From Ascidia mentula (lineage: Eukaryota; Chordata; Ascidiacea; Phlebobranchia; Ascidiidae): a stretch of DNA of 64,000 bases. The notes under the pieces were generated by a model. It worked only from the letters and a program-made list of their open reading frames with translations. It ran no database searches and was not told where the DNA came from. The position numbers and the translations under genes were made by a program. The first letter of the stretch is position 1; each line of letters opens with the position of its first letter. Location: the NCBI GenBank assembly GCA_947561715.1, contig OX387197.1:1431001-1495000 (forward strand), given 5' to 3'. Below, piece by piece: positions 12,352 through 24,189 of this stretch.

Positions 12352-14850
12352 TTAACTCTGTGGAAGGGTAGGATTGTGGTGACCCCCAACGAAGCCTGCC
12401 ACAATGCTGTCTACCACTTCCCGCTGTCTTTCAGGGAGAGGGTACGTTCTGGCTAAGTAAGAGATCTGGGGGAGGAGTAATGTTTCAGTGAGGATGCTTT
12501 TCGAATCGTAGGTCAGAAAGGGGTCGCTTATAGAGACACGGGTGCGTAAAGAGAAAATGGCTTTGCGCCATGCCGCGGTGATTGAGCTGGGGTGTCCGTT
12601 TGGTATACTTAATGGGCTTATGGCCTTACTATTCCAAGTTATCTGATATTGGGTAAAGTTGTGAGGGGGATTGATGGTGGCGATCGCCTGGGTTTTGGTG
12701 GGATTTACTGTTAAACCAGATATACTAGAAAAATTTGTGACGAGGTCGGTGGCAAGTAAAAGGGAGTCGCGGCCGGTCACCGCTAGGGTGACATCGTCCG
12801 CGTAGGCGACCGCTTTGGGAACGTTGCGGCATGGTGCGGGAATAGACCTAATTGAGGGGTGGTTTTGAAGGGCAGCAAGAAGTTGGTCGACAGCAATCAG
12901 GAAGAGGGTCAGGCTAAGGGGGTCACCTTGCCTGACACCTCTGATCGGGAAACCCGTTGTGGCAAACCCGTTGAGGAGGGCTTGTGATGAGGATGAAGAA
13001 TTGAGTAAAGATAAAAAATCAGTAAAAAGTTGGGGAAAGCGCTTTAGTTTTAATTGTAAGAGAAGCCAGTCAAAAGAAATGGAATCGAAAGCTTTTCGGC
13101 AGTCAAGAGAGATAAAAAAGGAGTCTGAATTACGATTTTTGAGGTCGCGAAGAAGGGTAGTTACGTGAGATGAGGTAAAACCAGGTTGGGAAACTGATTA
13201 GGGGAAATTAACTGTGAAATAAAAGGGGTAATATGTAAATTAAGTGTTTTCGTCAAAATTTTATAATCTAAATTAAGAAGGGATATGGGTCTATAATTTG
13301 ATAACAAAGAAGGGTCAGATTTTTTAAAAATAAGAGTAATATGGCCTGATGTAAACTTAGGAGGGGTATAAGCGTTAAGAAAAGAAAAATTAAGAGCTGA
13401 TGTGAGGTCGGCCCCGATCAGGTTCCAGAACAGTTTGTAAAACTCTGAACTGAGACTGTCGGAAAAAGAAAAACTGATTTTTTAATTTCTGAAACTGAAA
13501 AGGGGGAAGATAAATTTTCTAAATAAGAATCAGGAATAAACTTAGGAGGTTGTTTAAGAAAAATGTTCGAGGGGGTTGGTAACTCAAGATTTTGATTAGA
13601 ATATAACAACTTCAAAAGATCATAAGTGTGTGAAAGCATTTCTTTGGGGGTAGATAAAGGAAGGCCGAAAGAATCTTGCAACTCAAAAATGGGTGGATTA
13701 AATTTTAAAGGAAGAAGTTTTGAATAAAGTGCTTTGTCGATAATGGGTTTAAAATTAGGATCAGAAGATAAGGATTTAAGTAAATTAGAACGTGAGGTTT
13801 CCAAATGAAAATCAACCAAGGACTTTTTGACAGAATAAAAGGAACTAAAATTTTCTTTCGAAGGGGAGAAAGTAAGAGTGGTTCGAATATTATTGAGGGA
13901 TTGTTGAAGGGATGAAACATAATTCCGGGATTCTTTAACTTAACGTTTCGAATGGTAAATAATGAGGGACTTAATTTTAACTTTAAGACATAACCAAAAA
14001 TCAAGAGGGTTGTTGAACATAGGAGCAAGTGAAGACCAAATAACATAATGACGATTTAAATCATAAACAAAAAAGGGGTCGTAAAAGGTTTTGACATTAT
14101 TTTTCCATGGGCCTCTGCCCCTTGGTGGAGCAGAGACCAAATTAAGAGTAAGAATAACAAAATCATGATCGGAATAGGGGCATGTAATAAAAGAATGATT
14201 TTTAGGCGTTAAATTAGGAGTAACATAAATTCGATCCAAACGGGATTGAAAATTAAAAGAACGACGGGAAAATTGAACTAAATCGGGGTGCAGTATACGA
14301 AAAGAGTCTTTTAACTTAAAAAGGTTAGTTAATTGTGCTAGATTTGTGCTGGGGAGAGAGGGGGAAATTTATTTTGATAGGGGGAAATTTATCTAATGAA
14401 GGGTTTTCAACACAATTAAAATCTCCAGCCAAAATTATAGGGTGCGGTGATGTAACATAGGAATACAGTGAGTTAAAAAATAAATTATTACTAACCGGGT
14501 TTCCAGAGGGGGCGTAGATGTTGACAATATGGAGGGTGTGGGTGCGGGTTGAGATGTCGACCGCGATAATACGGCAGACAGAGTCAGAAATAGATTTTAG
14601 AATTTGGAGGTTCGGAGAATTGAGAAGAACTGCGACACCCCCTTTGGCGTAGCCTTCGTAGGGTGCCGAGTTTAAGAGGACAGGGCCGGAAGTCCATTCG
14701 GACTTCCAGAGGGATTCGGTTTGGGGTGAAGAGTAAGTCTCCTGTAGGAGATAGATGTCAAAAGCTAAAGAGGAAAGATGGCGGAACAAGGCCTGCCTTT
14801 TGGTGGCCAGGCACATGCCATTTACGTTTAAGTAATTTTACAAGAGATAC
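12352..14850 (-). pseudogene. LINE copy A ORF2: endonuclease and reverse transcriptase
   Basis: APE-type endonuclease lies at 14325-14830 (VNGMCLATKRQALFRHLSS, YLLQETYSS, AGDFN), followed by a linker in shifting frames (13418-14239) and RT palm and thumb (12352-12830). The coding is spread over at least four frames, and a stop stands just before the endonuclease start that copy B retains. The RT catalytic motif YADD lies near 12805. This is a dead ORF2; the gene normally cuts target DNA and copies the RNA in place. Confidence 0.8.
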
Positions 14851-14940
14851 AGACACAAATAAACAAGACACAACAATACATTCCAACAAGTCCATTATTA
14901 TTATAAAAACATTCATTATTTTGCGTAGTTAAAATTAAGT

Positions 14941-16254
14941 TTAAATTGTGGTTTGGTTAAAATCAATTGATATTCGGACCCCACAGTTACATGTTATTTT
15001 TTCTTTTGGTTTTAAACGGTAAAATTCCTTACACATATATTGAACGCATAATGCGTCACAGCCCGGGCATCTTAATTTGGTCCCGTAATTCACAGCAGGG
15101 CTCCAAAAACCGCATTCACATTTTATATGTCGTTTCTCGCAGACGCAAGAAAAGTCACTGACCTCACTTGGGATCCTTGTTCTGCAGCACTTGGTATAAT
15201 TGTTGCTTCTCCTCCTCCTCCTCTTTCTTGGTTGCGGCGTGCTTGTTTTAATTCCAGGTATAAGGAGCCCGATATTGGCTGCTGGCGAGAGGGAGTCGGA
15301 TGGAACTCCAGGCGATGAGGTGGTGGTAGTTGTGATGGAGGTGGAGGTGGTGTCATTGTCGGAGTCGGTACTTTCGTCATCTTCTTCGTCGATCCTCTTG
15401 CGTTGGGGAAGTTGCTCTTCTAGATGATGGGGATCTTCTTGCTGTTGGGGATGATGGTCTTCAGGTTGCAGGTTCTCTGACTGGTGGTGTTGTTGTTGTT
15501 GCCGTTGTTCTTCGGGTTGTTGTTGCTCTTCAGAATGGGGGTGTTGCTGCTGTTGGTGGTTTTGTTGCTGCCGCTCTTTTTTCTTCAGGAGTTGTGAACA
15601 TGTTTCCTTCTCATGCCCTGCCTCGTGGCAATAGTTGCAGTGAGCAGCCTGGGTTGCATAATAGAAGTTACGCTTTTTCGAGTCTAGCCATACCTCTCGT
15701 GGAATTGGGTGCTGTTTCAATACAGAGGCCTTCAATAGAAATGCTCTTTTCCCTTGTTCTTTTCTTCGATTGTCAAGCATCTGCCAGTTTTTGGTCACCG
15801 GTGCGAAGTTCTTGAGAAATGTAATGATTCTGCGTTGCGTCATCCATGGTGGCACGTAGGAGACAACAGCCCTTTCGATGTCTTCGGTGTATGCGTCTGC
15901 ATACACCGCTTTCCTAGTGTTGTTTAGGGAGGCAGCAAATTCCTTTGCACAAGTAGAGTTATTGGTATAGAAGGTTACCTTTCCTTGTGGGTACTGGATG
16001 AATCCTTTCAGCCAATCCATGGGAAACTTCATGGCGTCCAACAGCTTATAGATTTCGCTTCTCTTTAGTCCAGGGTTGAATCTGGTTTTAACCTCACCCG
16101 TCCGGTCGATGGTATAAGGGGGACCGCCGCCGGCACCGCCTACCGTTTGTTGTACTGCCGCAGGTGGTGCCGACGACGTCGATGCTACAGCCGCATAGCT
16201 GCGGGGTTGAGTATTTTGGGCCTCGGTCATGGCAAAATTCTCTAGCCCTAACAA
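14941..16254 (-). CDS. LINE ORF1 protein, copy A, open
   Basis: 437 aa, uninterrupted. It has an N-terminal Ala/Ser/Gly-rich stretch (1-50), a conserved block with FNPGLKRSEIYKLLDAMKF (about 60-80) and an RNA-binding-like region (to about 195). A CCHC zinc knuckle CNYCHEAGHEKETC follows (about 206-219), then a long Gln/His-rich linker (225-290), an acidic Asp/Glu/Ser run, a basic patch (RKRRRRRS) and a C-terminal Cys-rich module with CCRTR, CVCEKRHIKCECG, CPGC and CNCG. ORF1 proteins coat the LINE RNA. The first Met of the frame was taken; an inner one (MTEAQNTQ) 8 residues on is equally possible. The downstream ORF2 is dead, so it could act only as a stray product. Confidence 0.8.
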   Translation of the reverse strand: MLGLENFAMTEAQNTQPRSYAAVASTSSAPPAAVQQTVGGAGGGPPYTIDRTGEVKTRFNPGLKRSEIYKLLDAMKFPMDWLKGFIQYPQGKVTFYTNNSTCAKEFAASLNNTRKAVYADAYTEDIERAVVSYVPPWMTQRRIITFLKNFAPVTKNWQMLDNRRKEQGKRAFLLKASVLKQHPIPREVWLDSKKRNFYYATQAAHCNYCHEAGHEKETCSQLLKKKERQQQNHQQQQHPHSEEQQQPEEQRQQQQHHQSENLQPEDHHPQQQEDPHHLEEQLPQRKRIDEEDDESTDSDNDTTSTSITTTTTSSPGVPSDSLSPAANIGLLIPGIKTSTPQPRKRRRRRSNNYTKCCRTRIPSEVSDFSCVCEKRHIKCECGFWSPAVNYGTKLRCPGCDALCVQYMCKEFYRLKPKEKITCNCGVRISIDFNQTTI

Positions 16255-16410
16255 GGGCCGCCAATCGACAAGGGGTCTTCTGAAGTCTCTTCAGTTGCCC
16301 TTTACTGAAGAAATCTTCAGGAAATATCTGTTTATTCGTTTCCTGACAATTCTTCTCTTTTCTTTCTTCGAGACACGGTCTCGTCGGTACTTCTTTAGTA
16401 AACGAATGAT

Positions 16411-16676
16411 TTTTCCCACTTGTTTATTCAATTGGTGTCGTCAAGATTGTAACGGAAGGTTTTCTGGAAATAAATACAAGCGATAAACATACAAAATTCA
16501 TAATCAACAAAATAAGCCACACTTAACGACAGTAAGGCCTGAGTAAGCAACATAAAACGTGCGCTTTCAAACGTGCGCTATTTATTTGGCGTAGACAAAT
16601 TAAGCCACGCGTGTAATCAAGCTTACAAGCGGCAGGTATTTGGCTGCGTTCAAGACGCGAAACTTTGGCGATTACA
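16411..16676 (-). repeat. BEL/Pao LTR fragment at the unit 1/2 junction
   Basis: Matches most of the two LTRs of the element at 48158-53425; on the minus strand it starts TGTAATCGCC. It is followed on the right by TAGACCAAGG, the same insertion site as that element. It directly abuts LINE copy A on the left. Confidence 0.75.
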
Positions 16677-16829
16677 TAGACCAAGGCCAAATATTTTTTA
16701 AAAACCGATCACACAATGAAATAGTTCTCGTTCAATGCTTAAATAATTAAAAGCATCGGCTTGTTTGAAAATTTATGTGTTACTCAATGTTTAATGGTCA
16801 AAACAAATTTTGAATTAATTTAACTGAAA

Positions 16830-17010
16830 AAAAATTAAATATTACTTGCTGATCACTCAAGCGTGGTATTGGGTGGTTTCCCTCCGGTGTGACATTAGTT
16901 TCGTTCTCGGAAATGCTGCAAAAAATAAAATGAAGTTGCAACCAAACATTTAGGGTTTTACACTAGACCCGGTATTTCATTCACTGTCAGTTTAACTTTT
17001 TGTCTTCATC
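16830..17010 (+). promoter_or_regulatory. Conserved 5' flank of Kelch copy 2
   Basis: About 180 bases before the ATG are nearly the same before copies 2, 3 and 4 (29120-29300, 53580-53758), including GTGACATTAGTTTCGTTCTC and CACTAGACCCGGTATTTCA. There is no clear TATA box. This is the likely shared promoter and leader; the role is inferred from position. Confidence 0.4.
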
Positions 17011-20000
17011 ATGAAGCGAACACAAGAAGAAATAAACTTGCATCACCAGAAAGTGATGGATTTTTTAAACAAGTAAGTTTAATTTATGGAGATTTACTGA
17101 AGTTAAACTATTGATGTTTTAGTGACAGAAAAGAAACAAAACGATTTTGCAACAGAACACTTTGTTCCCAAGGAGAAAACTATTCAATACATGATGCTGT
17201 TGTTTGTTCGATGTCAGATTATTTTAATGCTTTACTTGGTGTTGAGGTAAGTGTGTTTGTTTTGTAGAAATAATATGAAACCTGAGTGTTTGTCATATAG
17301 TTGTCCCTTGTCTGTTAATACATTGTTGCAATCAAGCAAAAAATGTCATTTAGACAACAACAACAACTCTTTACTTTTTAAAATTAATTTAGTTTGGTGA
17401 CAAAACTCATATGTGGTATAATATCTCAACAATTGAGCAACATACCATAATATATTATATCTGTCTTTTATGAACATAAGTGTCCAGAGTTGTTCACCCC
17501 CTTTAGTTGACACCAGGCCTCCATACCACATGGCTTGATACCGACATCCAGCTCATGTTTTGACACAATTGGCTCAGTTGAAACAGCTTAGTCTAGTGTT
17601 TGCATATCTGATAGACATTGGTTTGAGTTGTTACAATATTAAGGTTTAAATTTTTAAGATGTTAAGGTGGTTTTTGTTATTACTCGACAATTACATTGGC
17701 TGAACTTTTGTAACTATGCTAGAATGCAACTTACTAGATTGATTTATTTTTGCTATAGCCCTTGTGATGTTTTCATTTGAACAGGACTGATGTATGTTAT
17801 TATATGTAAATTACATACCATATTCCTAGCACCAGAAAGGTTGTGAATTTTGTCAGTTCTTTAGACCGGATTTTGTGTGTTTGTTGTGATTGGTTAACTT
17901 TGTTTTCTTATAGATGCGCGAGAAATACTCAGATTTCATCAAGGTTGACAATATTCCACCAAAAAGACTGGAAAGTGTATTGGATTATATTTACACTGGT
18001 GATATTGAAGTAACAGAGCAAAATGTGTTGGAAGTGTTGGAAGATGCTGATTATACACAGATGCAAGGTATGCAAGTTTTAATCTTTACTAATGTTAATG
18101 TGTTAATAGTGATTATTTCAATATATATGTTCTACATGTGTATTTATTTATTTGCAAACCATGACAATTTTGCATATTTTAGGTTAAAATTTTTGTGTTT
18201 GACTATTGTCACGTTGTTGACACCAGGGACAAAACAAATTATTTGTAATCAATGGAGAAGTGAGCATAGATATCACTTCTGAATTAGGTGTGGCTGAATT
18301 TTGTTTTGTTCACACTTTCAGAGTTGAAGTCATTTTGTTGTCGAGTCATCCTTAAAATGACTTCAACCGACAACTGTTTGAAGCTAAGAGCTTATGCTAC
18401 TCGATACAATCTTGCTGATGTGGAAAAGAAAACAAACCAAATGATTGTTGATAACATTGCAACAGTTGTACAACATCATGATTTCTTGCAACTTGATGTT
18501 GGTGATATGTCTGCAATCATCAAACAGAGAAACAAAGGGGTAATTATGATTAATTTGTATATTTTGTTTGTGTTGCAGAGCAGGGTTGTCAAACTTTCTA
18601 TTGCATATGGTGATTAAGCAATAAATTATTAGGCCTCTTATGTAAACGATATAAGTTGGGTAAGCACATGATCAGTTCTTGAGATGTCATTTCTTTTTTA
18701 GTCTCACAAAGTAAAAAGTTGATTCCAGTTATAATTGCAGTCCTAATGTAAAATGGATTTCACATAGGTTGTAACTTTTACAAGGATTAGTGGATTTTGC
18801 TGCATACCTACATCCAATATTGTTTTCTAAGTATATTTACTTTTTTTCAGTAAAATTAAAAAAAAAAGAATTATTATTTTTATGTTTAAAGAAGCATTAT
18901 TGGTGATTTAAACTCCTTGATGTTTCACCTTTCATTTCATGTTCTTGGTGTAAGCTTATTATTTGATGTAGTCACCTGTGACATTAAACTCCGTATCATT
19001 TGTTTAAACTGTTACTTGTTATTACATATTATTTGTTGAATGTAGATGGAAGAAGCTGTTTTTACTGGAATGGTTCGATGGGTTAATTTCAATCCTTCCC
19101 ATCGAGAGGATTTGTTTGTAAATCTTTTCTCACAACTTGATCTTTCATCTATTTCCACTCAGTTTCTTACAACTACAGTTAGAAATGAAGTAAATTATAA
19201 AGTTTATTATTTTTAGCCTTCTGTTAGTGGCTTTTAATATTACTGTGTTTTTTTCAGCCGCTCACGAGAAATAGCTTTGAATGCTGCCGTGCAGTTTTGG
19301 ATGCTTTGTCAATGAAATTTAAAAACCCAGGAACAAGTGGAAAAGCAACAACTGTCCAAAAGGGTGCAAGATTTATTTATGTAATGTTACATTCAAAAAA
19401 GATGTTACATCCACCATATTTACACCACCCACATATCTTATGACTTCAAGCTCCAAATAAATTTCCCACTTCACATAAACTCGAAGCAAATAATATTGCA
19501 AATATGTGGTCAGAATTCTGGGACAGTCAACTACCAACAAGTTAGGACTACAATTCTGTGCATGTGATCAAACAAAAGTACTAAAATAATACCACACTGA
19601 CTAGTACAGAGAAATGTGCTTCACCATAACTTACAAAATGTATTAGTTTTGTAGCTGTACTTAAAAACTTAACTGAATGATGTTTAACACAAATACCAAC
19701 TCCAATGAAATAGGTTGATTTACAAAGCAACAGTTTCACCTGAATAAAGATATGTTTCCATTGTTATCACCATAATTATTTACCTTACACAAATAATAAC
19801 CGTTACAAGCAATGTTTATGTTGCAGATTTGTCGGGATTTCTTCTCATTGGTGGAGGTAATTCAAAACGAGATTGTGTAAAATGGAATGTTACCACAAAA
19901 CAACATGAACATTACCCAGTTAGTACATTGCTTGCTGTTAAATGGTTTTGCTTATTTAACGTACTTTCCCATAAAAATACATGTTTTTTGTGTGCAAGTA

Positions 20001-22449
20001 AATGCAAATTTAAACTTAAGTTATCAAGACTGCAAAAGTCCAGTAACATTTCGGATTTAATGCAAGATTTGGCCACTGATATTCTTTTTCGAATTTTATT
20101 GCACAAGAAAAAAATAACGCAACATGCCCTGGTTTAGTAAAATGACTTAACAAAATATGTTTCAAAGTAAATCATGTTTTCTGTTATTCGAGTTACTTGT
20201 TTTAAGATAGAGACTTTCTGTTATTTAGTGAAACATTTTGATCACTTTGCCTTAATGTATAGTTTCATTGTCATCAAATTTTGTTAAGAAAATGATCACA
20301 GACAGAGTGAACTCCACTTCAGCCAAATTTGGTGTAAGTGTTTATGTAATGGGTGGAGAAGGTCCAACACAAAGTTGTGAGATGTTGAATTTGGGGGAAA
20401 GTAAAAACTGGGTAAAAATTGCTGATTTATCGGAAGGTCGACGTTGTGCTGCATCTGGTGTTGTTGGAGGTTGGTGTGGTTATTTCTGAAATTGTTGATC
20501 ACTAAACCAGGGGCGGTTCCTGGAATAAAGCATTGGGGAAGCCCCCCTCACAAATTGTCTTAGCAATAAAAATTAACGCGGGGCAGACAAAATGTTTTGT
20601 TAATATTTATTTTTGTTTATCACTAGTGTGTTTTTGTGTGGTTTATGACTATCTTCTCATCTCTCAACCAACTCATTCTTGTTGCTCTCCATAACTTTTG
20701 TTAGTAATACCCCAGAGAAAATTTTTGAATTCTGCCATGACTGCATTTGCGAATTTTTTTGTACTTTTGACAGTATTACTGACACTTTGCTGACAAGTTA
20801 CCAATTCTTAAACAGAAAGTTGTTCAACTATGTTTTTGGAAACTAATAGTAAATATTTAGATGTTGATCAACAATTATAACTTTTATAGACAATCTTGTT
20901 TTCACTAATTACAAACAAATTTAGATGACTTGTATCTCACGGGTGGTCTTGGAAACCAACGAACATTTTCATCAACTTTGTGTTATTCTGTACAAGAAGA
21001 CAGATTTAGAAATGGTTTCGACATGTTACAACCAAGATATGGGCATGGAATGTGTTCAATTAACAGTAAAAATGCATCTAAATTCATTTTTGTATAGGAT
21101 TAATCTCATTACTGGACCCGGTACCAATAGTTGGCATGCATCTGCAACAACAACATAATTAACCGTAAACCATAAATTAAAGTAATCAGTAAATCCACTC
21201 TATTTACCCCAACAATATTCACTTTTGGACATAAAAATGTTGTGAAACGCCGACCTAAAACTTACCAGAAATACATGAAATATTCCATCTTTATTTTGTA
21301 GTTCTTTATTGCATGAATATTAACCATAATATTGATTAATTTCAATTAAAACCTCGATTGAAAGCTGATCGCTTATTTGTACGTCAAGAAACGCAAAGCT
21401 TACCTCATTGCTTGTTACGTAACATTACAACATAATCGTAATATGACGTCACAATAAGTATTCACACAAACGATTTCCAAATTTCTTCAGATGTTTTGTT
21501 TTCTGTGGGCGGAAATGATGGCAGGCAACTCTTACTTTCATGTGAATTCCACGATGTTCGTGTTGGAACCTCCACAGGAATCGCTTCTCTCAATCAAGCA
21601 AGATGTGATTTAGCATGTGAAGAAATTAAAGGGAAGATCTATGCAATTGGTTAGTGATGAAAAGTTAAGTAATAAAATTAACAGTAAGTGGTTTTTATGT
21701 AAATTTTGTAAAATACAAATTCATATTCGTCACCAGTACTGTATCACGTGATAAATATAATGGAGTTTCCTGAAAAGAATCCTAAACATAAAAACTGGTA
21801 GATATAACTATAAAGTATTAACCTAAAAACAATAAAAAGTTTTACTTTAAATCTGACAGGAGGTTTGAATGGTGGTGGCCTGCGAACAGTTGAAGAATAT
21901 GAACCTAGAGTCAACAAATGGAAATATGTTTTTCCTCTCCCAAATACTCGTTGGCGTCACTCTGCTTGTGTTATTGATGGGAGGATTTATGTTGTGGGTG
22001 GATGGTAAGAATTACTATTATGACGTCACTATAGTCCACTGTTTCCCGTTTTATGTGAAAATGTAAATGTTGAGTAACTGGGACAAGTGGGATATACGAT
22101 GTTATACTTGATTAACAACATTCATAAAACGTTTGTTAAATTTAAACTTGAAACACTTTGTATTATACAAGGTTGTATGCGTGGTTTGGTTTAGTGATGT
22201 AGGGGTCTGCGGGTGTACGTTGGTTTGTTTTTGTTAACTTATAAAATTTACTTTTAGTGAGAAATGTTGTAGAAAAACTTACCTGTGTTTGTTGTGTGCC
22301 TGATTCATGAAACTGTATCATGTTTGTTTTATAGGAACTGGGGTGAAGTACTCACATCAGTTGAAGTTTACGATCCAACCTCAGATGTTTGGACACATGC
22401 TTTTGATCTTGACAAACCAGTTTGTAATGCGACTGTTGTTGCTGTTTAA
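17011..22449 (+). CDS. Kelch-like protein (BTB-BACK-Kelch), copy 2, intact
   Basis: Twelve exons: 17011-17072, 17123-17246, 17914-18067, 18322-18539, 19046-19189, 19258-19363, 19827-19918, 20289-20469, 20925-21065, 21491-21649, 21860-22004 and 22335-22449, all GT-AG, adding up to 546 aa. The start MKRTQEEINLHHQ is shared by copies 2-4. Residues 20-115 form the BTB domain (SIHDAVVCSMSDYFNALLG, VLDYIYTGDIEV). Residues 120-265 form BACK (EEAVFTGMVRWVNFNPSHRE). Residues 270-546 form a six-blade Kelch propeller with GG doublets. The length is normal for the KLHL family. The expected role is a substrate adaptor for a Cullin-3 ubiquitin ligase; the target is unknown. An AATAAA at 22513-22518 fits polyadenylation. 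It is the second member of a four-gene tandem family. Confidence 0.93.
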
Positions 22450-24189
22450 TATGTTTCTATATTTGGGAGTAGATGATATTTAACTGAGATTGATCACCGG
22501 CAAAGATGCTCAAATAAAAGTTTTCATGTAAAATATCGTTTTATGCAACTTCAACCAGTTTTATTAAAATCATGTATTTGTGTTTGCAAACCGCTGTATT
22601 TTGTGATAATAGCAGATATCCACAAAATAGCAATTATTCCTTTTGTGGATTTCCAACGTGATTCTGCTACGAATTTATAATTCCAATTCTACAATAGGTG
22701 AAGATGTACATTATGTTCAATGCATGTGTGCCTTAAGCATCTTGTTTTCCCTTGTGAATATCAAGTGCTAATCCGCGCTATATGAAGTCCAAAGCAGTCT
22801 GTTGCAATCTTCACATGGGCGCCTGACTCGCCAACCCTTTTGGTTTTGTCGGTGCCCAAACTATTTTATGTTTCATGTTCATATACGTTGTAACTTGTGA
22901 AAATAAAATAGATTTGATTTTGTCAATAATTTGTCTTCGTGGAAGGGAAGTGCGGGACCTCTACCATGCAGGTCTGATTTTGTCAAAATTTGTTATTAAA
23001 AACCCCCTCCCCCGGAAAATGAGATAAAAACAGCCAGTACTTCAGGATCAATAAACAAGCATGTATAAAGCAAAATTTACGTTTAGCGAATGCATAAATT
23101 ATCGATGAACATTAGTACGAAACACCAAAAGCGACAATTTACTTATAGGCGAAGAAAAACGTGAGGAATTAACGGCAAACCTGGATGTGGTGAGAGCTTT
23201 TTCTGTGGTCATCAGCCCTTGATCGTGTGAAAAATGACTATTTTTCATACAACTTTACAAAAAATCGTAAATAATATCTTTTGCGTGACTTTGTAAACTA
23301 ACTTAGAGAATTAGGAGAACAAATTTGGTTACATTGCCTTCTGATTCACATGCTGCGATTTCATATATTTACAAGGCAATAAAATTACATTCTTTGACAA
23401 TTTCTGCTTTGCCTAAACGGAATTAGTTACCGCTTCACTAAACGGGTTTTATTGCAGAACTCCCATCTATAAACACCAGCAACGCATTTTCAGCCAATCT
23501 TTACATTAAATTGCATGTGAAGCGGATAAATAAAACATTTTAATAATTAAACTAAGAGATGGTTATAACTTAAAAGAAAATTTTTTGGTAAAACAAGTAG
23601 ATTGATACGGCTACTGGCTTTTGAGATACAGCTGATCAATGTCGCGTTCTTGCCGCTGCGATCGAAATCGTGCGAAAGCGAGAATATTGTTGTGTGACGT
23701 CATAGAAGGCGCTTCAGTCGTGCGAGTGCTGGCAGCAAGCCTTATGCATAGGAATGGAAAACATTGTAAACCTGGTTTAGTATAGTTTTGCATTAAAAAG
23801 AGCGCAACAAGTGAACAAGTGCAACAAACGGATTTTGATGTTAATTTGAGCTACAGATAGATGGCCGCTATTTCGACCTATGAAGTCTTATGTAGTTGCA
23901 TAATAATAAAACAGTTACTGGGACAGGGTGTTCCTGTGGTTAAATCTTTTGTGATTGCTAACGTGATGCATGAACTTTTGAAAACACTACAGAAACAATA
24001 AACCGTCAATTAAGCAAAAGATAGAAGTAATTGTATTTTGAGGCTGGCAATTCCGCTGAGAAAAACCGACCAAATTAGCTGATCATGCCGCACAATTATT
24101 CTGTATAGCACCACTTTTTGCTTGGCAGTTGCGTCACCTACGAATTCGTGTCATAAATGATTAGATTAATTCGCCACAATCAACCACTA
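22450..24189. other. Unit 2 spacer, no gene recognised
   Basis: Kelch 3' untranslated region to about 22530, then spacer. 23040-24189 matches 35950-37205 and in part 38228-38967 of unit 3. A worn half of the hammerhead-bearing palindrome lies near 23860-23920. Open stretches here are short and lack a recognisable domain. Confidence 0.55.

Larger units (their letters stand above)
12349..16407 (-). mobile_element. Tx1-like LINE, copy A
   Basis: Non-LTR retrotransposon on the minus strand with ORF1 (14941-16254) and a decayed ORF2 (endonuclease plus reverse transcriptase). RT motifs are of the L1/Tx1 type (AYADDVTLAV). The ORF2 C-terminus and 3' UTR are missing: the element is cut at 12349 inside the CCP exon, and the same cut is found in copy C at 63461. 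The 5' end (16407) abuts a BEL LTR fragment, whereas copy B still has about 450 bases of spacer there. Confidence 0.85.

Noticed and set aside
13418-14239. Several overlapping minus-strand frames that could be read as separate small genes
   Set aside because: They are pieces of one decayed LINE ORF2, repeated in copy B at 43991-44798.
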